Below, piece after piece: positions 9,237-18,193 of a stretch of DNA of 20,564 nucleotides. This stretch comes from Paramacrobiotus richtersi (lineage: Eukaryota > Tardigrada > Eutardigrada > Parachela > Macrobiotidae). Each line of letters starts with the position of its first letter. Within the stretch, counting starts at the first letter, position 1. The stretch is taken from contig JAQGAU010001216.1 in NCBI GenBank assembly GCA_034698045.1, positions 1 through 20,564 on the forward strand, given 5' to 3'. The position numbers and the translations under genes are program-made. The notes under the pieces were generated by a model. That model did not search any database and had not been told where the DNA came from. It saw nothing but the letters and a program-made list of their open reading frames with translations.

Positions 9237-9254
9237 GATAAATATTACCGGCTT
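9237..9254 (-). promoter_or_regulatory. conserved upstream element of the cystatin genes
   Basis: The minus strand reads CCGGTAATATTTATC here, CTGGTAATAATTATC at 11351-11365 and CCGGTAATAATTAGC at 16092-16106, about 220-240 bp upstream of the three intact cystatin start codons. The core GGTAATAATTA is AT-rich and homeodomain-like. It survives in all three intact copies although the surrounding flank has many indels. A role as a transcription factor site is inference. Confidence 0.4.
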
Positions 9255-10170
9255 AGCTGCCAAAAAAACTATTTCCTCGATTCACCAGACTTTTGCAGCG
9301 GTACAGTTGTCTGCGTAGACCAGTTGAAAAACTGTTTACTGCATGCGGGATGCCTCCTCCATGTTCATTGTCCACGTTACGACATGAATGTGCGCGCGCA
9401 AAGTATGCGCATCTCGTGTAGGGAACGCGTACATTGCGCCACGCAGGGTACCGGCAATGATTTCCCCTCGAACAAGTGCCATTCGCGCTCGGGAATAGGC
9501 AACATACATCATTCGGGACTAGGTAACCCGGACATCGTTTCACCCATACAGAGTCTATACAAATTTCCCAAAAAGCGTTTCCTCTAAAAATACATTGATT
9601 CCGAATATGAAATCAGCGATGAAAATGCGACGCTGGGTCCGTAAAATACTGCAAATGTCACAACAGCTGATAAGCTTTCTGTGCACAAATCACAGCGCAC
9701 TCGGGATAACTAACGTCATAACTTAACACATGCACATCATCCTGGCAGATGATGAGAATGGTGCTCGAACGAACATGCTGCTGTACGGTAACGAAACAGC
9801 TTTTCTAACAAGTGCGATTCGTATTGACCGTTATTACAGCTGATCAAATATGGATTACTTTTACTCCGTCGTTCGGTGTAATAGTTAAACTCGGTAGCAC
9901 CAATGACGTGGAAACTGAGTAAAACAAATACGACCGCTTACTGTACATGCGAGTGACACTGTATTAACAATTTAGACACCTTCTTTGGATCCACGTGTAC
10001 AGCCTGGATCGCGTTAACAGGCATTTCGAAACAGAAAAACATGCCTGCTTGGACGATTTGGTTGTGGTACAGTAAAGAATCTTATTTGTGACAATAATAG
10101 CGAACAAACCAGAGTACGACGATTACGTAAAAATGCCAATGTCAACGAAATTCAGATTGACGATTTGGTA

Positions 10171-11141
10171 TTAAAATTCCGTGATTTCATCTTGCAAGGT
10201 ACGGTTCTGTTCCACACGGTTGAGTGTAGTCTTTCCCTCACCCTCCAGAATGCTTTCGTGGATGTATTTACCAGGCGAAATTTCTACCTGCAGTGTGTCA
10301 GATAATAATAAGCGTGGTGCAAAGAAACTGCTAATTAATGGTTAATAGATACACACAAGCCTACCTTTATGTAATAGGCATTGCCTCCAGTCAGTCCGCC
10401 GTCCAGAGTGGGCATATCTACTGACATTCTTCTATATTTGATCGCTTTATTCAGAGTGACTTTGCCGGGCCCGAGTTCCTTGATCAATTGAGTCTTGACC
10501 TACAAGCAGCGGATCTCGCTTAGCAACAAACATCGTACCACGTCGCTAGTTTCACGAATGCAGTTAAATACCATTAGAACGTACAGGAAATTTAGCACAT
10601 ATACAGCCAAGTGTGGCTGACAGTTTTCTCCCTAGTGTTGGTATAAAAGGCAAGCTTCGGAAAGTGATACAACTGGCTGTAACAGTTATCATATGGATAG
10701 CTTCTGTCAAATGTTAATAAAACGCAAAAGAACGACAATAACGAGCAAGCGCTGCCCGTGCGAACGACGATCTTTAGGTTCGCAGACTTGAATAAAAGCG
10801 TAATTATACCAATGAATATTAATTAATACGTCCAGAGCCGTATGCGATCTCCACTAACAAAGCACCCTTGCTTCTTACCTTGTCTGCAATTGCCTGGACC
10901 ATTTCACCAGCCTCTCTTACACGGCTAAGGGTACCGAATTCCTCCCGTTCGAATAGCGGGAGGTCCACAGGTGTTGGATTGACTTTTTGTTCCGAGGCCG
11001 CGGCGGAAATGTACCCGAATACGGCAGCAAATAAAGCAAATCTGCGGCAAAATCATTTATTAAACGCTTTTTTGCTGTCATCACTTTTTTATAAGCGGAG
11101 CTGTAAATATTCTACAAGTCTTACCTCAACATATTGGACAT
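10171..11141 (-). CDS. secreted stefin/cystatin-like protein, copy 3 (four exons)
   Basis: Exons are 11141-11125, 11041-10879, 10499-10365 and 10287-10171 (17, 163, 135, 117 nt), with introns of 83, 379 and 77 bp in phases 2, 0 and 0, giving 143 residues. Exon 1 codes MSNML; joined to exon 2 this gives a signal peptide ending near AAASE. The stefin features match the copy at 7755-9018: FGTLS with the conserved Gly, IADK, VKTQL, KAIKY, YYIKVEISPGKYIH, and DEITEF at the end. The protease-wedge position reads GLTGG and the loop before it is three residues shorter than in the neighbour copy. Both copies carry a KTTL strand after an ILEG turn where stefins have LP. An ATG in the 3' part of intron 1 (about 11056) is out of frame with exon 2, which supports the tiny first exon. 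There is an N-glycosylation sequon NRT in the last exon. It is secreted and its target is unknown. Confidence 0.84.
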
Positions 11142-12173
11142 CGTTTACAGTAAACAAAAACCGACAATTAGATGTAGTAATATAATAAAGCTGCAGCTAA
11201 GGATTTCAATCGGTCGAGCAAAATCGAACTGGGAATCAGGAATCCGTAGAACTGCTTAACAAGCATTTGCCGTAAAATTGTACATCGAGCTGTCAGGTGC
11301 GAAATTCGCCCGCAGCGATCAAGATGCGTGTGGCGGAGATATAGCAGAAAGATAATTATTACCAGCATTGTTGCCAGAAAAAGTATTTTCCTCGATTCAC
11401 CCGACTTTTGTGGCGATACAGCTGCAACGTTTGCGGGTTTTAAAGCCCGCTACACCACTGTTTACTGCATTGTCTACGCAAGCTAAATGTTCAGTGTCCA
11501 CGTTAGATAAATGCGCGCACGAAGCCTGCGCAAATTATGTGCCGCTCTGGTGGGACACGCGCACTGCACAACGCATGTAGCCCGTAAATGCCCGCGTGGA
11601 AAAAGTGTCGTTTGCGTTCGGGAACAGCCGAATGGGTAACATAATCGATCACCCTTTCACCCGTACAGACTCTGCAATGTTCCCGAAACATGCAGGAATT
11701 TCAAATATGAGTCAGCTGGAAAAACGCTACTTTCGGTCCACAAAATACTGCAGTTCTAACAGCTAAAGGCTTGCTTGTGCGCAGCTGTGATCTGTGCACG
11801 TATCACAGCTCCCATAAGTGAGCGATAAGGGAAAACGCACCGACCGTGCATATACGCAAGATACAGCACCGCTTATCCTTTTGTCGGCATCGTCCGACCA
11901 TGCACCCACCATGACAGTATTCTTTACAGAGTTAATTAATTGATTATTAATTAGCAAGTTTCGTGTAGACAGTGTACGTTCTAAATGATTGTAATCCGCT
12001 GGCGCACTTCAAGTTGGCGTTGTTTTTCATTGTTCAGGCTGATTCACAGAAGTCAGCGTTTAACCAGCAGTCTCACTTGATTCTTGACTTCTTGTCCACT
12101 TCTGATCTTAACGAGTTAACGACCACGGCAGCTTGCTTGACTAAGAAATGGTGAATGTATTATTATTACGCTG
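11142..12173. other. 5' flank of cystatin copy 3; no gene
   Basis: About 11165-11830 resembles the 5' flank of the neighbouring cystatin gene (9060-9715), with indels that break any shared open frame. It includes the GGTAATAATTA element (11351-11365). Between about 11930 and 11955 there is an AT-rich stretch built of TTAATTAAT units. Nothing coding is supported up to the stop codon of the next gene at 12174. Confidence 0.55.
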
Positions 12174-13119
12174 CTAAATAAGCGTAATGCTTGTAACCCC
12201 AAGTGTTTCAAAGTAAGCTTTCAAAGCGGCAGCCAAGAGTTTCGTAGCGGCAACACAGTTGGCTTCGTCGTTGTTGTTGACGATCTTCTGCATCTCGGTG
12301 ATATGGTTGACGGTGTCGACGAAAACCTTCTGCCATTTGCCTGGAGTAGCGCCACCACCTCCGCTGCCATATGCACCAGAACTACTTCCGACTCCGGCCA
12401 TCGGCGCGTACTTGAGCAAATTTCTCGTTGCCCGGCTAAACCGTTGCATGAGGTATTGGTATGCCGCTGCAAACAACACAATAAACCGTCTGTTACCAAA
12501 AACCGTTGAACTTTTACGCTTCTTACCTGCTCCCGTCAACCCATTACAATCGGGAACTCCTGTAATGGGAGACTTAGCCAGGAAGGGAATCCGTCCAAAG
12601 AACCAGTTAATGTGGGAGTTGACCGTTACGCATTCTGCTCCGGATGGATTGATTGTGCCATTGGACATTTTCTCCAGCCAGTAGTTATCGGCGTTCACGG
12701 CTTGAATGATCTGCAGGTTGATATCTCCTTGGTTTGCTGTACAGCTGGCAGCGGCTTGCCTGGAGAATTTGGCCACCTCGATCTCTGCAGTTCCCAGATC
12801 GAGTAAGAGCTCTCTCCACAAATCTGAATGCAACATAATCGAAATATATCTTTGAGTAGCCAGTGCGCGGCATGTCAGAGCGGTTGTAGTTTCATTAAGC
12901 ATCACAAAGAAAACCTGTACTTTATGTTTGGAAGAGAACGAAACATGTTCAAGGAGGATTAAAACATGTATACGTCAGTGCTACTGCCAAACTTGAAGTA
13001 ATGTCACAGTACTGGTAATTACCTTCTCCCGTTTTCTTCGAGTAATCGATCTCCTCAATCATGCAATCGGCGTGGATTTTGGCAGCAACCGCAAGTATTA
13101 CGAGGAGAAAGAGGCTCAT
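12174..13119 (-). CDS. secreted protein of unknown function (three exons)
   Basis: Proposed exons are 13119-13023, 12919-12527 and 12466-12174, with introns of 103 and 60 bp, both phase 1, giving about 260 residues. Exon 1 codes a clear signal peptide (MSLFLLVILAVAAKIHA) followed by a Cys. The mature part has further Cys residues in ALTC, SCTA, AECV, PDCN and ANCV, two N-glycosylation sequons (NETT, NGTI), a Gly/Ser-rich linker (SSSGAYGSGGGG) and an amphipathic C-terminal stretch. The second intron has consensus ends (GCAG/GTAAGAAG and TTGTTTGCAG) but is a multiple of three with no stop, so an unspliced form would add 20 mostly basic residues. The first acceptor (AAAG/TA) is weaker; it was chosen because it keeps the frame with exon 1. 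I do not recognise the family. The gene sits inside the cystatin array but has no second copy here. Codon use and intron sizes resemble those of its neighbours. Confidence 0.72.
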
Positions 13120-14761
13120 TCTGGGCGATTAATGGACCACAGTAAACACAGGCTAAGTAGCTAATGTTAACACTACCAGTACGTTAAAATAAGAGAAGAA
13201 AAGTTTTTACCTAGGTTGTTACTTGCTTATTTAGTTACCCGCAACACATTTTCGCATTCAGCAAATTAAAGCCCGCGCGGTCTAAAGCGCAATTAACGCG
13301 GCTTTGCCGTCTGCCACGTCAAGCCCACGTTTCATAAGTCTTCGGTGAATAAATTTATAGGCGACCAGACGAAAACCGATAATTCAACTTTGAAGTGATG
13401 CAGCAATAAAAAATGGTACGCGTATTGCGCGGTACTGTGCCGTACCCTTGTAAAAGGGCGGTGCGAAGCCCACTCAGTGCTGTGAGTCATAGTTCCGTTC
13501 GTTTCTTTTCCGTATAATAATTATTATGGCCTACGTGTTGTTCAGTACGAAACTGCAATAAGACTGTTAAAAAATCTTGTTTTCGCCGATTGCGGCCACT
13601 GACCCCTCACAGTCCACAGACAAGAGCTTCAAACAGGTTAACTTGTTCCTTCGGCAATTACAATGCAGTCGACTCATTTGTCGGTTAGGTTCCGATATTT
13701 CCGTTTTCCTCGCAGACAGTATAATTATATTGTCTTCTGTTCATTCCCGGAAACTTGTGTATTGATTTGTTCACGGTAAATACAATACCTAGAACTTAGA
13801 AGTATAGCTAGTCAGATTTTTCCTGACAAAGCTTAAATTCAGGACGTTGTAGTCTTGAACTTGGTTTCGATTATTATTTATACTGCTAATCTTTTAAAAC
13901 AAATATACATTGCGAAATTTTTTTGGGGGCGTAAATTTCAAAACAAATTCCTTCTAGAACATGTTAAGCATTCAGAGGAGACACGGAACCGGTAAAACCA
14001 TATCTCACGAATGTGGAAGCACTCGGTCAGTAATTGTTCACAACAAGGGTGTGTAGTCATGACTAATCCGTTCTATTTCAAAATATAAATTCAGGTAAGA
14101 ATAACAACCTGTAAAAATGGGCAATCTTGTCCTATCCGCTCCAGCCGGCTTTTTTCAGTACGGGTACTCGCATTCGGTTTAGTAATATTTTAAAGATTGT
14201 TGGCTTCACGGCTTGTACATCGAATGCTCAGTTTTCGAGTTACAATATCGGTGCGTTGTTTTACAGAGTTGTATAGGGAGGTAGAACTGTTTCATCAGAT
14301 TTCTGTTACCGTCGATACCTACAGTACGTGTCAGGAACGGTGAAGTCAATTCTTAATTCTTGCAAATGGCTGAGCCTAGCGAGTGACGCAAGTTGTAAAT
14401 GCTTGCTCAAGAACTGATGAAATTATGTGCCTTACTAATTTATAAGAAGAATTGTCTTGATACCTGTAGATAAGGTTAATGAGTCTCAGCCTAACTGCTG
14501 AATTACTGTACCGTTACTTTGACAAGTAACGTTTGCGGCATTGAGAGTTTTATTCAGGCATTGCTCGTAGACGCAACATATCCGAGTGGCAAGCGCATAC
14601 TTTATTACGCTGCTCGGTAGCTGCCACAAAGCAGACTAACTACTCATAGCAACATGTACAACATAGATTAATAAGGCAGTTGCAAAACAGGCGTGAGGAA
14701 GACGTATTCCCGGAATCTCGTGACTACCGCACGCTACAGTACGGCGACAGCGTCAAAACGC
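13120..14761. other. intergenic, no gene recognised
   Basis: This is the longest empty stretch. A 14-nt perfect palindrome of AT bases lies at 13514-13527, and a T-run followed by a G-run at about 13918-13926. No cassette block and no Gr exon were found below the last cystatin gene, unlike the arrangement in cassettes A to D. The plus-strand open frame at 13577-13765 lacks an ATG start and shows nothing recognisable. Confidence 0.5.
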
Positions 14762-15871
14762 CTAAACCCACGAAGTCCAGGTTTCATGCTGATAAACTCC
14801 CGCGATTTCGTCTTGCAAGGTTTTGTTCTGTATCACATGCTCAAGTGTAGCTGTGGGTCCCCCACCGGTCACAAGGTTCTCGTGGATGTATTTACCTGGC
14901 GAAATTTCCACCTGCAGTGTATGAAACAATAATAAGCATCTTGCAGGCTCAAACGGTTCACTTTACAATTCGTGTGTTAAGCACACAATCTGACCTTGAT
15001 GTAATAGACAGTGGCTGTAGTTCGTCCGTCGTTAAGACTAGGTGGAATGTTGATCGTCCTTCTTCTGTATTTGATCGCTTTGTACATGGTGACTTTGCCG
15101 GGGCCAAGTTGCTTGATCAACTCCGCTTTTACCTACAAGCAGCGGATCTCGGAAATGGAAGGTCCTTATTGTCATCCCCAAAGCTGGTGGTTTGGCGTCT
15201 TTAATCTCGGTAAACGTATACTGTCAGGAACAATTTTATTGGCAGTCAAACTTAAACTTTCACCGTCTGTTATCACTGTCCCAAAAACTGCAAAATTCTT
15301 CGCTAAAACGAAACCTTTTAGTTTTCAGAAAACCTTACAATTAGCCGCGCTCATGCAATGGTAAAAAGAAATGATGAACTATTGCTTTGAAGTTTAGTTT
15401 GTATGCAGTTCGTACAAAAGCAGTATCAAGTGTCCTAAATATATTCGGTCTGCGTCAGTAAAACACCCCTTTTACTTACCTGGTCGGCAATGGACTGGAC
15501 AGATTTCTCAGCATCGCTTTCACGGGTGAGATCATCGAGCTCCTCAGTGGGATAATCTTCGTCGAGGGGGTGTTGCACAGGCGTTGGACTGACATTTCGT
15601 TCCGGTGCTGCGGCGGAAATGTATCCGAATATGGCAACAGATAAAGAAAATCTACGGGAAACCATTAACTAATTAAGCGCTTTCCGCCAATACGTTTTTA
15701 CAGATGGAATTATGGTCTTTGTAGAAACTAATAATGAGTTTCGAACAAAAATAGATTTTATCGCACTCACAACAACGGTGCTTTTCCTTGTACAACTTAG
15801 TAACAACGAGTTCTTCGCAAGTTATTCGATTTCGAAATATGCAGTTTATATTACCTTACGATAATAGGCAT
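14762..15871 (-). CDS. secreted stefin/cystatin-like protein, copy 4, diverged (four exons)
   Basis: Exons are 15871-15855, 15651-15480, 15132-14995 and 14911-14762 (17, 172, 138, 150 nt), with introns of 203, 347 and 83 bp in phases 2, 0 and 0, giving 158 residues. Exon 1 codes MPIIV; exon 2 completes a signal peptide (FSLSVAIFGYISAAA). Stefin landmarks remain: SIADQ, VKAELIKQLG, KAIKY, VYYIKVEISPGKYIH. The N-terminal Gly of the other copies is gone, the wedge region reads RTTAT, and a more acidic N-terminal segment (EDYPTEELDD) replaces FGTLS. The family stop codon TAA has become TAT, which adds about 11 residues ending TWTSWV. An ATG at 15665, in frame with exon 2, would give the alternative start MVSRRF without exon 1, but the other copies have a splice acceptor there and no in-frame ATG. 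It is the most divergent member, with no frame-breaking lesion. Confidence 0.8.
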
Positions 15872-16996
15872 CTTTGTTCGATACGCAGAAACTCAAATTT
15901 TACACACAGTATGGTACAAATCCAGCTCTGTTAAAGAACGAAACCGAAGAAATTGATACAGTTAGTGCTTAAAACGTACTGCCATCATATTTCTCGTCTA
16001 GCGGAAAACTGGAGGTTGCCGGCAGCGAGATAAGCCAACAAACAGCTGCGGGCCGCCTTTTCCCGGAGACAGATACATATGTATGTACAAAGCTAATTAT
16101 TACCGGCTTAGTCGCCGGAAAAAACACATTTTTTTATTTGGTGGACTTATGTAGCGACACAATCATCGACGTATCTAGTCATAAAACAAGCTAAACCACT
16201 GTGGATGGATGTACGATGTTGACTCCAATGCAAGCTACTACGTTGCACAAATGTCTGCACAAAGGTTGCGCGTACTGTGCGCCATTCTTGTGACACGGGT
16301 GCTGGGCACCCATTCCGCCGCGCATGTCACCGGAAATAATGCGCACTTGAAAAAAATTCCATTCGCTGTCGGTAGCAGATTGCCTAGTTTTGTGCCGATA
16401 TGGGTATGCCGACAGAAAGCTTATTTCCTCCATAGTTCATCATTTGTGTTCGTTGCGTTTTGGGTGCAACGAGGTGTCATAGTTTTATTTTGTTTATTGC
16501 CGATACAGATTGGGGTAACCATTACATGTCTTTCGAATCAAAACACACAAGGGGACGCGCAAAGTCGAAAAACAGGCTAATCGCACCTTTCTAGAGAAAT
16601 CTAACATAAGGATATACATGTACGTACGGCTCGGGCTGCAAAAAATAGCCATTATTATGTAGGCTTTTGGTACAACGGGATGACATACAGTGACGCATGG
16701 TGCAGAAATGAGTTCCCTTTCTAGCGGTATTTCTGATAAGATTACATGTAAGTTTATGCTCTACAGCAGTCAGCAAGAATACAGCACGTGATAACTATTG
16801 TAGCGGCTGCTTTCTCCTAACAAGGAATTTTGGGCTTATCGAGCCTTGATGTCAAACTTTGACACTCAAAGTAATTAGTCAAAATTCTCGCCTAAAACGT
16901 ATCATAACACGACTTCTCGAACTGTTAGTAGTGATTGTAGTGCAATAGTGTTGATCAATTAAATGTCCTTGAAATCGTGTCAAGAATTGTTTCACC
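15872..16996. other. 5' flanks of cystatin copy 4 and of the first F-box gene
   Basis: The low end holds the upstream region of the cystatin-like gene, with the conserved element at 16092-16106 and weak similarity to the other cystatin flanks up to about 16330. From about 16690 the sequence resembles 19010-19300, the region upstream of the second F-box copy, with shared stretches such as GATTAGATTACAT-like and GGCTTATCGAGCC (about 16832-16844 and 19163-19175). So the F-box duplication includes at least 300 bp of 5' flank. No gene is seen. Confidence 0.55.
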
Positions 16997-18193
16997 ATAG
17001 AAAGAAAGCTTTTAAACACATACTTTCCTCGGGACATCGACTCAGGTGTAAGCGTTTTGCGGGGCGATGGACTGCTGCACAACGGAGTATGTACGAGGAT
17101 TAAGCTAACTGGAATGATAATAAACTTTGGAACTAAGGAAAGAAAGGTTCATGTGCCTTATAAACGGATCTTTTGCTCGACCTACCGTTGTCACCGTGAT
17201 CTCAGGCGACTGGGAGAGGGCGATTCGGCATCGGTGCTTTTACAACTGCGTCCTCAAAAATCATGGAAATGGTGTCGGGGGAGGCATCTCACGTCAGATC
17301 CTCTAGAGGAATCCTTCGGGTTAGTGAAGATAAAGGTGAGGGGCATGTTTGTCACAGCTGTAGTTCCAGGGAAACAAATTTGTCATCTACTGAACAAGTC
17401 AAAACTGGAACCATGGCCTGGAAGTTATTTGACTGCAAAGAATTCAATGAGGCAGCCACATCGGATAACCGAGACAAGAGCTATTACTGTTCCAGAAGCA
17501 AGCACAGAAACCCGTGTCGTGCCAATCAATAACGTTTTACCATTTGATATACTATTACTCGTGTTTCGAAATTTGGATACCACAGAGCAGACCGGTGTAC
17601 GACGAGTATGCGCAAAATGGAACGATATTATTGTCGCGACCGCTAATCCAAGGACTCTATACTTATCAAAGCGTGGAAATCGGCCATATGATTCTTTCGT
17701 GTTGGCTTTGTCTCTGCACAACTTATGGAGCGAAACGACCGAAACTATCGTTTTATATAACGCGCCGTACAACTCAGCGAGAGAGTACATAGGCTGTCCG
17801 TGCATCGATAAACTTATGAGCTTCATCATGCTGGAGCACGGATACCGCCCTCGGAATACGCTCGTCCTTTGCATAAGCGAAGGGTATACAGGCCCGCTTA
17901 TCAGTTTCGATAAATTTCTTGATCATATCGCATCGGCAATTCAGTGCACAATCAACCGTTTCCACAATGTTTGCGAGCAAGTGGTCCTGAATTTTGACGT
18001 ACGTCAATTCCGCGCAATTCTGTCGGACAAGGTCTACGATCGTGGTCTGTATGTTAGGGTTTGCAAAGGACAGATTAGCGTCTTAACAAACCAGTGTGGT
18101 ATGCAGACATGGACGATAGTTACAGAGAACATCTGGAGCCGCTATACGGAGTGGTGGACCGTTACGCTGCGCAAAGTGCTCCGGGAATATTAG
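16997..18193 (+). CDS. F-box protein, tandem copy 1, start codon lost
   Basis: The frame is open for 398 codons and aligns without indels to the copy starting at 19314. The residue-1 codon is ATA (16997-16999) where that copy has ATG, an in-frame TGA lies just upstream (16970-16972), and the next in-frame ATG is codon 40 (17114). Translation from codon 40 would give 359 residues. An F-box lies at about residues 177-220 in full-length numbering (INNVLPFDILLLVFRNLD followed by VRRVCAKWN), the part that binds Skp1 in SCF ubiquitin ligases. The region before it is beta-rich and unrecognised; the region after it, about 175 residues, would be the substrate-binding part. Copy 1 stops with TAG at 18191 where copy 2 reads on. 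It is either an N-terminally shortened gene or a very young pseudogene. Between the copies the frame is kept but many residues differ. Confidence 0.72.
   Translation: MERKLLNTYFPRDIDSGVSVLRGDGLLHNGVCTRIKLTGMIINFGTKERKVHVPYKRIFCSTYRCHRDLRRLGEGDSASVLLQLRPQKSWKWCRGRHLTSDPLEESFGLVKIKVRGMFVTAVVPGKQICHLLNKSKLEPWPGSYLTAKNSMRQPHRITETRAITVPEASTETRVVPINNVLPFDILLLVFRNLDTTEQTGVRRVCAKWNDIIVATANPRTLYLSKRGNRPYDSFVLALSLHNLWSETTETIVLYNAPYNSAREYIGCPCIDKLMSFIMLEHGYRPRNTLVLCISEGYTGPLISFDKFLDHIASAIQCTINRFHNVCEQVVLNFDVRQFRAILSDKVYDRGLYVRVCKGQISVLTNQCGMQTWTIVTENIWSRYTEWWTVTLRKVLREY

Larger units (their letters stand above)
9019..10170. other. 5' flank of cystatin copy 2 and cassette D noncoding block
   Basis: The first 700 bp upstream of the ATG at 9018 resemble the 5' flank of the next cystatin gene (about 11165-11830), including an element at 9237-9254. 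They also contain a TATA-like CTTTATACTA on the minus strand at 9055-9064. From about 9783 to 9873 lies the noncoding block shared with cassettes B and C, followed by the 3' flank of the cystatin gene that ends at 10171. No Gr sequence is present, unlike in cassettes A to C. No gene is seen. Confidence 0.6.

Noticed and set aside
9075-9263. Minus-strand open frame with a signal-peptide-like start (MAAKPVIFIFWCF)
   Set aside because: The corresponding flanks of the other two cystatin genes carry 8-nt and 1-nt indels that break this frame, while the region lies upstream of the real start codon. It behaves as noncoding 5' flank.
9253-9587. Overlapping open frames in the 5' flank of cystatin copy 2
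   Set aside because: The related flank at about 11390-11680 does not keep either frame; no protein features.
12259-12684. 141-codon plus-strand open frame opposite the unknown secreted protein
   Set aside because: Antisense shadow of a gene with a signal peptide, splice sites and glycosylation sequons; no start context or domain of its own.
13514-13527. 14-nt AT palindrome as a regulatory or origin site
   Set aside because: Simple alternating AT sequence in an AT-rich intergenic stretch, with no second copy or neighbouring motif.
17425-17874. 149-codon minus-strand open frame opposite F-box copy 1
   Set aside because: It lies antisense to the conserved F-box coding region, has no recognisable domain, and the copy 2 locus does not preserve it at comparable length.
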